Position numbers and translations under genes: made by a program. Shown one piece after another: positions 14,454-20,286 of a DNA stretch of 25,593 bases. Numbering within the stretch: the first letter of the stretch is position 1; each line of letters starts with the position of its first letter. The notes under the pieces are model-generated. The model was given only the letters and a program-made list of their open reading frames with translations. It made no database searches and was not told the DNA's origin. The stretch covers positions 1-25,593 of the IMG/VR virus record IMGVR_UViG_3300043436_001314; one strand, 5' to 3'. Source of the DNA: a virus.

Positions 14454-14705
14454 TTATCAAACGAATCAAAAAAACTATTAGAAGAAATGTGCGACGATAC
14501 CGCACCATTTTACATTATGGATATAATCAAAGACGCGTACTACAACAATAGAAAGCGCGACTTAATAGACGAGTGTATTGAATTCCTGCAGGACGAAGGA
14601 TACCTTACTATTAAACCATCTAATCTATTAGAACAGCAGAAGGTAGAAGATTTCATCGTAGAGTTGAAGCCACACTACAACGAGCGTCAATATCTATTTA
14701 TCTAA
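14451..14705 (+). CDS. Hypothetical 84-residue acidic helical protein
   Basis: The ATG at 14451 after the repeated leader is chosen. An in-frame ATG at 14343 would start inside the 40-residue gene and read through the terminator hairpin. The protein is acidic and helical (IIKDAYYNNRKRDLIDECIEFL then LQDEGYLTIKPSNLL), with a possible small winged-helix feel, unproven. 14 bp to the next gene; its stop lies inside the next leader. Confidence 0.6.
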   Translation: MLSNESKKLLEEMCDDTAPFYIMDIIKDAYYNNRKRDLIDECIEFLQDEGYLTIKPSNLLEQQKVEDFIVELKPHYNERQYLFI

Positions 14706-14719
14706 ACTAAAGTAATATT

Positions 14720-14962
14720 ATGACAACAAGAGAAAAAATCGCACTATACAACCAAGAGGCTGTTATGTGGGATAACCTAGATGAAGCTATTGTCGGCATC
14801 ACGGACGACGGCAAGGTAGTCTACGATATAGACAAAATGGTAGATATATTCTCAAAGGATATGAGTACCGATGATGCTATAGAATGGATAGACTACAACA
14901 TCCTAGGCGCACACGTAGGCGACTACACTCCCGTACACATTCATAAAATAAATGCAATATAA
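14720..14962 (+). CDS. Conserved small acidic phage protein (IVGITDDGKVVYD type)
   Basis: An 80-residue acidic protein. The pattern AIVGITDDGKVVYDIDKMVDIF, then DDAIEWIDYNILGAHV, then a C-terminal TPVHIH matches a small family I recall in many phages and mobile elements (IVGxxxDGxVVYDYxKM ... EAxEWIxYNT). Its function is unknown. It is followed immediately by a candidate promoter. Confidence 0.7.
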   Translation: MTTREKIALYNQEAVMWDNLDEAIVGITDDGKVVYDIDKMVDIFSKDMSTDDAIEWIDYNILGAHVGDYTPVHIHKINAI

Positions 14963-14963
14963 T

Positions 14964-14994
14964 TTGCAGTTATGCAAACATTATTTTAACTTTA
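14964..14994 (+). promoter_or_regulatory. Rightward promoter, TTG-N20-TAACTTTA
   Basis: -33 TTG at 14964-14966 and a degenerate -7 TAACTTTA at 14987-14994, in the 48-bp gap before the 15011 gene. The -33 region reads AATTTGCAGTT, similar to promoters at 18225 and 21096. Confidence 0.45.
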
Positions 14995-15010
14995 CACAAA
15001 ACATACACAT

Positions 15011-15262
15011 ATGACACAAGACCAATGGAATTCTCTATTAGTTGAGCGTGCATCTGAGATGGCGCATCACCGCACTATTATTGACTTTATTATCAATGCC
15101 CCGTTTGACAAGGAATTTAAGGAAGACGACTTATGGGTATCTGATGGTGGAGAAGATGATGATTCACTTGTATACACGGACGAGGCTCAAGACGTATTTA
15201 ACTTTTACTACGATGAGTACTACGACCAATTAGTTAACACCTATGAAATGCCAATACAATGA
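15011..15262 (+). CDS. Hypothetical 83-residue strongly acidic protein
   Basis: Very acidic, with clusters GGEDDDS and YYDEYYDQL and few basic residues. No named domain. It starts 16 nt after a candidate promoter and overlaps the next tiny membrane-protein gene by 4 bp (ATGA). A DNA-mimic role can be imagined from charge alone but is not demonstrated. Confidence 0.6.
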   Translation: MTQDQWNSLLVERASEMAHHRTIIDFIINAPFDKEFKEDDLWVSDGGEDDDSLVYTDEAQDVFNFYYDEYYDQLVNTYEMPIQ

Positions 15263-15375
15263 GTGACTTTGAATTCTTAAGATACCTACACCTAGCTATA
15301 TACACAGCTTGGGTCGTAGCAGTCGTATCACTCGTAGTCGTAGTATTACGAGATAAACTAAACAAACATAAATGA
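15259..15375 (+). CDS. 38-residue single-pass membrane protein
   Basis: ATG at 15259 overlaps the previous stop as ATGA. Residues about 10-30 are a hydrophobic helix (AIYTAWVVAVVSLVVVVL), followed by a basic tail RDKLNKHK, predicting an N-out, C-in single span. Coupled by ATGA to the next, even shorter membrane peptide. Possible lysis-related or membrane-stress peptide; function unknown. Confidence 0.6.
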   Translation: MSDFEFLRYLHLAIYTAWVVAVVSLVVVVLRDKLNKHK

Positions 15376-15452
15376 TTGACAATATTATATTAGCTGTGAT
15401 AATATATTTACTTGCAGTAATATTCTTATCCAAAAAACACAAGACCAAATGA
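15372..15452 (+). CDS. 26-residue single-pass membrane peptide
   Basis: Peptide with hydrophobic residues about 4-20 (NIILAVIIYLLAVIFL) and a basic tail SKKHKTK. Both its start and its stop are ATGA overlaps with neighbouring genes, a strong sign of translation despite its size. Same topology as the upstream 38-residue protein, so the two may act together. Confidence 0.55.
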   Translation: MIDNIILAVIIYLLAVIFLSKKHKTK

Positions 15453-15700
15453 AACACTATGTATTTGCACACACAATGGACACTGATACCTCAGAGCGCG
15501 TAGAACATATTGAAGAGTTCAATGACTACAATACAGCTATGGATTATTATAGAAACACATTTAAGAATCAATCCGAGCAACTAGTAGACCACGGAGGTGA
15601 ACATACTATTATGCTGTATACTAAGGAGAACCACTATGTACGCGTACTTAAACGTCACACTATTTCTACAACCTTTAATAAAATAGAAGACAATGACTAA
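15449..15700 (+). CDS. Hypothetical 83-residue protein, possible paralogue of the 11114 gene
   Basis: Begins MKHYVFAHT and shares the spaced pattern EH, EF, D, A, D, Y, K, SE with the 82-residue protein at 11114-11362. Soluble alpha/beta. Overlaps neighbours by 4 bp upstream and 8 bp downstream. Function unknown; the pair may have arisen by duplication within this phage lineage. Confidence 0.6.
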   Translation: MKHYVFAHTMDTDTSERVEHIEEFNDYNTAMDYYRNTFKNQSEQLVDHGGEHTIMLYTKENHYVRVLKRHTISTTFNKIEDND

Positions 15701-15929
15701 CGTAAAGAAACTACAAATAGCTTTGGATGTTATATACGATATCCCTATGCTAGAGAATGCAAATATGATTGCCTGCATTGAAAGGAAAGAAATTCCAGAG
15801 TCTTATACTTTTATAAGAAGATATGTAATAAAGCATCAAACTATGGAGCTGTACGATATGAATATGATAGGGCCTAAAACATATTATGCTGTAATACGTA
15901 ATCTAGGTGAGTTTCAGATAATGTTATAA
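15693..15929 (+). CDS. Hypothetical 78-residue protein
   Basis: Soluble mixed protein with no recognised motif. Its start overlaps the preceding stop (ATGACTAA). It is 10 bp before the DnaA-domain gene and could be co-translated with it. Confidence 0.55.
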   Translation: MTNVKKLQIALDVIYDIPMLENANMIACIERKEIPESYTFIRRYVIKHQTMELYDMNMIGPKTYYAVIRNLGEFQIML

Positions 15930-15939
15930 ATAAAAAAGT

Positions 15940-16359
15940 ATGAATAAACCAAAAGCATCAGAGAGTGTGACAATCATTAGCCCTTACGTATTTGTAGGTA
16001 TAAGACCAAAGTATTTACCTGCTGACTTAAGGCTAAGATTGAAAAGATTAAAGCATAGATATAGCGTTGATATTATTTCAGATGCCATAGAAATGGTAAC
16101 TAAAGTACCAATGGAGAAGCTATCTGCTAGAAATAGAAGAAGAAATGTATCTGAGGCTAGAACTCTATATTGCTACTTTGTGAAGCAAAAGATGAACCTA
16201 TCTCTAAGCCAAATAGGATTTACCATTAGCAAGCACCATACTACAATTATTCATAACATTAAATTGTTCAAGGATTTGTATCAAGTAAATGAAGAGTTCA
16301 AGAAAATGGCCGACGATGTATCTGAGTTGATTGAAATTAATAGCTTAGATAATCTATAA
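15940..16359 (+). CDS. Stand-alone DnaA domain IV (DNA-binding) protein
   Basis: A 139-residue protein. Residues about 50-131 match the DnaA C-terminal domain: a helix ending EARTLYCYFVKQ, the turn LSLSQIGFTI and the signature-like SKHHTTIIHNIKLF (97-110). In DnaA this domain reads the DnaA box. No AAA+ ATPase domain is present, so it cannot form a DnaA filament by itself. It may compete with or recruit host DnaA, or mark the phage origin. Residues 1-45 are a basic extension. Followed by the DUF5522 gene with a 1-bp gap. Confidence 0.8.
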   Translation: MNKPKASESVTIISPYVFVGIRPKYLPADLRLRLKRLKHRYSVDIISDAIEMVTKVPMEKLSARNRRRNVSEARTLYCYFVKQKMNLSLSQIGFTISKHHTTIIHNIKLFKDLYQVNEEFKKMADDVSELIEINSLDNL

Positions 16360-16360
16360 A

Positions 16361-16579
16361 ATGTATTACTATTTAGAAAACGGGAAGGTAGTGTTTACGG
16401 AGAAGTTCCACCTTGAGCGTGGCTACTGCTGTAATAATAATTGTAGACACTGCCCCTATAAAACACAACACAATGGAAGTATTGAAGAAACTATTCACAA
16501 CCCCAAGAGCGGAGAAACCAACGATGAGCTACGACAAGGCTGTCCTCACAGCAGAATTGAGGACGACCCTATTGAATGA
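16361..16579 (+). CDS. DUF5522-like Cys-rich protein
   Basis: Residues 1-33 match DUF5522: YYYLENGKVVFTEKFHL, then RGYCCNNNCRHCPY with four cysteines likely binding a metal. The family is common in Bacteroidota chromosomes and normally ends soon after CRHCPY. Here the frame continues for about 38 low-complexity residues that overlap the start of the Nmad1-like gene by up to 107 bp. The tail may be a by-product of the overlap. Function of the family is unknown. Confidence 0.7.
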   Translation: MYYYLENGKVVFTEKFHLERGYCCNNNCRHCPYKTQHNGSIEETIHNPKSGETNDELRQGCPHSRIEDDPIE

Positions 16580-16859
16580 GCTGTTTGAAATACAGCGTGG
16601 TATCCTAGACAAGAAAGGCTACGACTATGCAGGTGAGGACGTGCTGTCTAATTTCAGATTAGCAGGTATGATTGTCAACCAAGGCAGTACACATCCAGAC
16701 GCTGTCAATTGTCTTAACCTAATAGGCACTAAAGTCGCAAGGCTAGGTCAATTACTATCATCAAACAAATCTGCGCAAAACGAATCTGTTCAAGATTCTA
16801 TCGTAGACCTATGTAACTACAGCGCATTACTTTATCTAATCCTAAAAATGGAGAAATAA
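16473..16859 (+). CDS. Nmad1/DUF1599-like nucleotide-modification-associated protein
   Basis: Start at 16473 (MEVLKKLFTT) gives 128 residues; a second ATG at 16524 (MSYDKAV) is possible and shortens the overlap with DUF5522. Helical protein with KGYDYAGEDVLSNFR at about 48-62, CLNLIGTKVARLGQLL at about 80-95 and ESVQDSIVDLCNYSALLYL at about 104-122. This resembles the DUF1599/Nmad1 layout (DYAG...NF, LxxKxxRL, ES..D...DL.NYA.L), a MazG-like all-alpha fold often linked to modified-nucleotide metabolism in phages. Similarity is from memory. Confidence 0.65.
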   Translation: MEVLKKLFTTPRAEKPTMSYDKAVLTAELRTTLLNELFEIQRGILDKKGYDYAGEDVLSNFRLAGMIVNQGSTHPDAVNCLNLIGTKVARLGQLLSSNKSAQNESVQDSIVDLCNYSALLYLILKMEK

Positions 16860-16862
16860 CCT

Positions 16863-17096
16863 ATGAAAACAGCAATGCAAGAATTAATTGTGCATTTAGA
16901 AATGCTTAAAAGCAGAGTTGATATGGCAGATATAGATTCACTTATTGAGTATGCTACCACATCACTTGAAAAAGAAAAAGAGCAGATAATACAGCCAGTA
17001 GATAGATTATGTGATTTTTACGGACATCCTCATATTGGTGAACAAATGTATAATACAAGATACACTACCCCAATATTAAAACCAATAAACAAATAA
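16863..17096 (+). CDS. Hypothetical 77-residue coiled-coil protein
   Basis: N-terminal helix AMQELIVHLEMLKSR, then a second helix ATTSLEKEKEQIIQPVDRL. The KEKEQII segment is familiar from small helical proteins in Bacteroidota phages and prophages of unknown function. Starts 3 bp after the previous stop, with the leader AAATAACCT that recurs before the next two genes. Confidence 0.6.
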   Translation: MKTAMQELIVHLEMLKSRVDMADIDSLIEYATTSLEKEKEQIIQPVDRLCDFYGHPHIGEQMYNTRYTTPILKPINK

Positions 17097-17102
17097 CCTA
17101 TG
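17087..17102 (+). repeat. Repeated leader AAACAAATAACCTATG, copy 1
   Basis: Sixteen bases spanning the stop of one gene and the start of the next; identical to 17317-17332. A 12-base version AAATAACCTATG ends at 16865. Confidence 0.5.
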
Positions 17103-17318
17103 GACTGCGAACACGGATGGAAAGGAGATTGCTGTTGCAATTGCACAAGACAAGTTCCATTATTTAAACACCCGATGAATAAAGGGGAAGGTAAAGGTAG
17201 TATGTCAGAAAGTATGGGATACGTTTGTACTGCATTTTTTGATATGGATAAGAAAGAAGGTATGATATATTTTGATAAATCGCACGGAATGTGTGAAATG
17301 CATAATAGAAAAACATAA
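17100..17318 (+). CDS. Small Cys-rich, probable metal-binding protein
   Basis: A 72-residue protein with cysteines at CEHGWKGDCCCNC near the N-terminus and further cysteines in MGYVCTAFFD and HGMCEMH near the C-terminus, a zinc-ribbon-like layout. No membrane segment. It resembles small Cys-rich proteins of Bacteroidota mobile elements, family name not known to me. Between two copies of the AAACAAATAACCTATG leader. Confidence 0.6.
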   Translation: MDCEHGWKGDCCCNCTRQVPLFKHPMNKGEGKGSMSESMGYVCTAFFDMDKKEGMIYFDKSHGMCEMHNRKT

Positions 17319-17332
17319 ACAAATAACCTATG
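17317..17332 (+). repeat. Repeated leader AAACAAATAACCTATG, copy 2
   Basis: Exact second copy of the 16-base sequence at 17087-17102, again ending in the start codon of the downstream gene. It just overlaps the end of the stop codon of the Cys-rich gene, with eleven bases between that stop and the ATG. Confidence 0.5.
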
Positions 17333-17533
17333 AAACTACTGCACAACTTTAGGATATCCAACAGCAACAAAAACACAGGCTCTGAGATATCCATTGAAGA
17401 CATCAACAGAGACGAAGTAATACGCATACACGCTGTATTCTTCAAGAAGTCTGGTCGTAAACAGCGTCAGACACTTAGTCTACTAATTTGGTGGGCTATT
17501 AAACACTATTTTAAAATTATATGTAAACGATAG
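17330..17533 (+). CDS. Hypothetical 67-residue basic protein
   Basis: Basic protein ending in a hydrophobic/basic segment (SLLIWWAIKHYFKIICKR), which might be an interfacial or short membrane helix. No family recognised. Starts right after the repeated leader; 2 bp before the next gene. Confidence 0.55.
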   Translation: MKLLHNFRISNSNKNTGSEISIEDINRDEVIRIHAVFFKKSGRKQRQTLSLLIWWAIKHYFKIICKR

Positions 17534-17535
17534 CT

Positions 17536-17790
17536 ATGGATATAAAAGAAATAAAGAAATACCAAAGCATATTAAGTATAATATTTTACGTATGGATATC
17601 AATAGTAGCTTTATTGTGTATATTTTACGCATTAAATAATCTAAAGAAAACTACGATTGTTCTGGTAGACGAGGACGAGCGTATTATAGATAGCCTACAA
17701 CAAGAGATACTACTTAGAGATAACCTTATTAACCAATGTAAAGACACAACTTATGGCGAAGAAACAACAATCACCAAGAATCACAGATAG
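17536..17790 (+). CDS. Single-pass membrane protein with coiled coil (possible Rz-like)
   Basis: An 84-residue protein with a transmembrane helix at about residues 12-34 (LSIIFYVWISIVALLCIFYAL) followed by a charged, heptad-like segment (DSLQQEILLRDNLINQ). An N-terminal anchor with a coiled coil outside the inner membrane is the layout of inner-membrane spanins, but no lysis genes are recognised nearby. Overlaps the next gene by 38 bp. Confidence 0.55.
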   Translation: MDIKEIKKYQSILSIIFYVWISIVALLCIFYALNNLKKTTIVLVDEDERIIDSLQQEILLRDNLINQCKDTTYGEETTITKNHR

Positions 17791-18106
17791 CACCCACTTA
17801 GGTAGCATATTTGTAAAGGAAGAAAACACATTCGTACACAGCTACGAATTACACCGCTCAGACGCATACGATACCACATTCATAAAGTATGCGGAAGGTA
17901 ATCTATGGGACAAAGAAATACAAGGCTCCACGGCAGGGTCTGTTTATGACAACGGAGACGAGGTCGTAATCAGTATAGGTAGTACTACCATTCAGTTAGA
18001 CTATGCTGAGATGGAAGTATTAACAGCCCTTATTATGGCCTGCAATGACACGGAGATGGAGTTTAGACAATATATTGTATCATCCTCTATAAAACCTATG
18101 AAATGA
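17753..18106 (+). CDS. Hypothetical 117-residue protein
   Basis: Mixed alpha/beta, acidic protein with a beta-rich centre (DEVVISIGSTTIQLDYAEMEVL) and no recognised motif. Its N-terminal 13 codons overlap the membrane protein gene in another frame. The stop overlaps the next start as ATGA. Confidence 0.6.
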   Translation: MAKKQQSPRITDSTHLGSIFVKEENTFVHSYELHRSDAYDTTFIKYAEGNLWDKEIQGSTAGSVYDNGDEVVISIGSTTIQLDYAEMEVLTALIMACNDTEMEFRQYIVSSSIKPMK

Positions 18107-18222
18107 AAGGACTATTACTTCTGATGCTACCAATGGCTGTAGCCATTTTCACAGCGTTCTACCTATTTGAAAAAGACGCAAGCAACCCAGACAGCTTTGA
18201 CGAGCGAGATATCTACAAATAA
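18103..18222 (+). CDS. 39-residue single-pass membrane peptide
   Basis: ATG overlaps the previous stop (ATGA). Residues about 3-22 are hydrophobic (GLLLLMLPMAVAIFTAFYLF), followed by an acidic tail ending DERDIYK, a topology opposite in charge to the peptides at 15259 and 15372. Last gene of this run; the promoter of the small-RNA candidate begins at its stop codon. Confidence 0.55.
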   Translation: MKGLLLLMLPMAVAIFTAFYLFEKDASNPDSFDERDIYK

Positions 18223-18224
18223 AT

Positions 18225-18254
18225 TTGGCAGTTAAAAAACTATTACTATATTTG
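18225..18254 (+). promoter_or_regulatory. Strong Bacteroidota-type promoter TTG-N19-TATATTTG
   Basis: -33 TTG at 18225-18227 within AATTTGGCAGTT and a perfect -7 TATATTTG at 18247-18254, 19 bp apart. The best promoter match on the plus strand in the window. Confidence 0.7.
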
Positions 18255-18259
18255 CTCTA

Positions 18260-18357
18260 CAAATCCGATAAGGTAGGGGATGACTTTATCGGGTATGTTT
18301 CAAGAACTAACCCTTCTTAAGATATGCCCATTAGAATCCCCTCTAGTGGGCTTTTTT
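18260..18357 (+). ncRNA. Candidate small RNA of about 98 nt
   Basis: The strong promoter at 18225-18254 is followed about 100 nt later by a strong terminator (18326-18357), with no plausible gene between. Inside is a hairpin CCGATAA (18267-18273) pairing with TTATCGG (18287-18293 region), then a CTTCTTAAG-rich linker, then the terminator. The exact 5' end is estimated as a few nt after the -7 box. The 11-mer TCCGATAAGGT also occurs near 11028, in the leader of the first rightward gene. Class unknown. Confidence 0.6.
18326..18357 (+). terminator. Rho-independent terminator
   Basis: GCCCATTAG (18326-18334) and CTAGTGGGC (18343-18351) form a 9-bp stem with one T-G wobble and an 8-nt loop, followed by TTTTTT. 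Confidence 0.8.
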
Positions 18358-18640
18358 ATTCCACTTACCTACGGATATGAAGGATGCAGAAGCATCCCAC
18401 TCATAGTTCCGAGTACAAGGAAGCTAGTAGCTAACGCCTGCAAAGATTCCGTTAACTACGATAACTCTTTTAAATGTATAGTATTGTTCTAGACTTCCGT
18501 AACTATACAGCCTCACGTAACGACAACTCATTAACTCATTAGTATGTATGGTAAGATAGACAGGTCATATCTCCTTTGGGGGTAGGGGGTATGACTTGCG
18601 TTTTTCTTACCTACGTTCACCAATCTATTAATCTATTAGT
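18358..18640. other. Non-coding stretch with nested stem-loop
   Basis: No convincing gene. It contains GATGC-AGAA-GCATC-type pairing near 18383-18398, a pair of similar AT-rich segments ending in AGTATG (about 18528-18546 and 18622-18643) and the nested inverted repeats at 18550-18611. Probably a structured leader or further RNA. Confidence 0.45.
18550..18611 (+). other. Nested inverted repeats, structured RNA candidate
   Basis: Outer arms GGTAAG (18550-18555) and CTTACC (18606-18611) enclose inner arms GTCATA (18564-18569) and TATGAC (18590-18595), with partial CTCC/GGGG continuation of the inner stem. A G-rich loop (TTTGGGGGTAGGGGG) lies at the tip. Confidence 0.5.
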
Positions 18641-18775
18641 ATGAATAAACATATAAGCACTACGCTCGGATTCGCGAAGTTTTTCGTAGTCTCCGTACCA
18701 CTAGCTTGCGTAATATATACGTGCGCTATGTTGATAAGTTTTTGTAAAAAAACTATAAAAATATTTTGCAAGTAA
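18641..18775 (+). CDS. Putative 44-residue membrane peptide
   Basis: ATG after ATCTATTAATCTATTAGT opens a 44-codon frame with hydrophobic residues about 14-35 (FFVVSVPLACVIYTCAMLIS) and a basic Cys-containing tail CKKTIKIFCK. Its 3' end overlaps the -33 region of the next promoter. Four cysteines in so short a peptide are unusual. May be a real small membrane protein or a chance frame. Confidence 0.4.
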   Translation: MNKHISTTLGFAKFFVVSVPLACVIYTCAMLISFCKKTIKIFCK

Positions 18776-18795
18776 TATAACTATTTGTAAATTCG
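18766..18795 (+). promoter_or_regulatory. Promoter of the recombination module, TTG-N19-TAAATTCG
   Basis: -33 TTG at 18766-18768 and -7 TAAATTCG at 18788-18795, 19 bp apart. The -7 has a C in place of the third T, as does the promoter at 21118. Leads to the gene at 18818. Confidence 0.5.
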
Positions 18796-18817
18796 CAAAC
18801 AATATAAACATAACACA

Positions 18818-19093
18818 ATGGAAACATCAGCACAACGATTTAACCTTTCATTGCAGTCCTCAAAGCCTGATGGCGATGAGCAAGTATCTATGGCACTAGA
18901 GATAGACACATCCTGCTCTTTAAACTTTATGAGCAACGCATTCGTACAGCTTATGAACAACGATGAAAAAATTAGAACAGCTATACTTATGGCTGCTACA
19001 TATGAGCTATTAGGAGATGTTGTAAATACAGGTAAACCTAACGACTATGGTGACATAGACGAAATCATCAACAAAGTAATCAATAAAAAATAA
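18818..19093 (+). CDS. Hypothetical 91-residue protein upstream of Erf
   Basis: First gene after the promoter at 18766. N-terminal half is beta-like (RFNLSLQSSKPDGDEQVSMALEI), C-terminal half helical. No family recognised. It is 4 bp upstream of the annealing-protein gene, so a role in recombination or as a partner is suggested only by position. Confidence 0.6.
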   Translation: METSAQRFNLSLQSSKPDGDEQVSMALEIDTSCSLNFMSNAFVQLMNNDEKIRTAILMAATYELLGDVVNTGKPNDYGDIDEIINKVINKK

Positions 19094-19097
19094 CAAT

Positions 19098-19757
19098 ATG
19101 AGTATCGTAAAAATCCAAGAGGAGCTAAAAGCTCCAAAGAACCAACGTAATAACTTCGGTGGCTACAACTATCGTAGCGCAGAAGACATCATTGAAGCTG
19201 TTAAACCTATCGCACACAAGTATGGTTACTACCTTATTATCTCAGATGAAATAGTAGAGGTAGGTGGTCGTATATATGTAAAAGCTACAGCTAGACTACA
19301 GCCTAACGAAGCAGGTAATATATACTCAGCTACGGGATGGGCTAGAGAAGAAGAAACAAAGAAAGGTATGGATGGCGCACAAATCACAGGTGCTGCTAGC
19401 TCATACGCACGCAAGTACGCATTGAATGGCCTATTGGCTATTGATGATACAAAGGATGCTGACGCAACCAATACGCACGGCAAAGAAGAAACTAATAACG
19501 CAAATTTGGTAATAAAGACTGAAGGCAGTGTAGGTATGGCACCACCTACAGCTTCACTTAAAGCACCATCTGTTAGATACCCCTCTAATAATAGCGCTAA
19601 ACCTGAAGACGATAAGGCTTGGTTAAATAAGAACAACCCTAAATGGTCACTTATTGTACAGCAATTCAAGACAGGTGAGAATAACATCAATAATCTACGC
19701 AAAGAATTCAAGGTATCTAAGGCTGTAGAAGCTGAATTAACTGCATTAAGCGTATAG
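19098..19757 (+). CDS. erf: Erf-family single-strand annealing recombinase
   Basis: A 219-residue protein. Residues about 1-125 match the Erf superfamily: IVKIQEELKAPKNQ, NNFGGYNYRSAEDIIEAVKP, and the diagnostic TGAASSYARKYALNGLLAID followed by DTKDAD (97-122). Erf proteins bind ssDNA as rings and anneal complementary strands in phage recombination and genome circularisation. The C-terminal about 70 residues follow a Ser/Pro/Ala-rich linker and probably form a separate helical interaction domain. It partners logically with the exonuclease at 20338. Confidence 0.9.
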   Translation: MSIVKIQEELKAPKNQRNNFGGYNYRSAEDIIEAVKPIAHKYGYYLIISDEIVEVGGRIYVKATARLQPNEAGNIYSATGWAREEETKKGMDGAQITGAASSYARKYALNGLLAIDDTKDADATNTHGKEETNNANLVIKTEGSVGMAPPTASLKAPSVRYPSNNSAKPEDDKAWLNKNNPKWSLIVQQFKTGENNINNLRKEFKVSKAVEAELTALSV

Positions 19758-19758
19758 T

Positions 19759-20184
19759 ATGGTATTCTATCCTAAAGGTGAATGGTATCGTTCATACCTA
19801 GAAAAGTATGAGGAAAAAGTATTCAATAAATTTAAAGAAGATATTATGGCAGGTATAACAGAAGCTAATAATTTAGATTATAAAAAGCATTACGATGATA
19901 TGCTTGCAAGCGGTATGTTCTTTGAATGGAATCCTAATATGTGTGGCATATGGGAAACAGATAAAGATAAGTGGATAGAGAAGTATGGTAATGGCGTAGA
20001 GGCAGAAGAACTTAATGTTCAAGAACCTATACCTGATTACCAAGCAGACTTAGAACATATCATAAAAAGATTAGAATATATTATTGATGCATTAGATAGG
20101 GCTATTGAAGGAGGCAATGACTTACACTTAGGAATAGTAATAGGTCAAACACTTATACAGCTTAAAGATATTGCACGTAATTAA
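19759..20184 (+). CDS. Hypothetical 141-residue protein between Erf and exonuclease
   Basis: Starts 1 bp after the Erf stop, so it is translationally coupled. The N-terminal half is rich in aromatic residues (YPKGEWYRSYLEKYEE, FFEWNPNMCGIWETDKDKW). The C-terminal half is a long helix pair (LEHIIKRLEYIIDALDRAIEG). No family recognised. Position suggests an accessory recombination role, unproven. Confidence 0.6.
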   Translation: MVFYPKGEWYRSYLEKYEEKVFNKFKEDIMAGITEANNLDYKKHYDDMLASGMFFEWNPNMCGIWETDKDKWIEKYGNGVEAEELNVQEPIPDYQADLEHIIKRLEYIIDALDRAIEGGNDLHLGIVIGQTLIQLKDIARN

Positions 20185-20192
20185 AGACATTG

Positions 20193-20258
20193 CCCTCCCT
20201 ATAAAATTTTAAACATTAATTAACAGGGGTGTTGGTTATGTAAATTGGGAGGGTAACC
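20193..20258 (+). promoter_or_regulatory. Mutually exclusive stem pairs, candidate attenuator
   Basis: CCCTCCC (20193-20199) pairs with GGGAGGG (20247-20253), extendable to about 9 bp by flanking TG/TA. GGTTA (20234-20238) pairs with TAACC (20254-20258) across the same GGGAGGG. The two cannot both form simply. A terminator follows at 20287. Confidence 0.4.
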
Positions 20259-20286
20259 TTGTTTTATTTTAAATTGAAAAATCAAT

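Noticed and set aside
13243-14722. CRISPR-like array formed by the repeated leader
   Set aside because: Copies are hundreds of bases apart, separated by genes and always at start codons, not regular spacers.
18280-18492. 70-codon frame over the small-RNA locus
   Set aside because: It reads straight through the strong terminator at 18326-18357 and has an unnatural composition.
19229-19711. 160-codon minus-strand frame opposite Erf
   Set aside because: Antisense shadow of a clearly recognised Erf gene.
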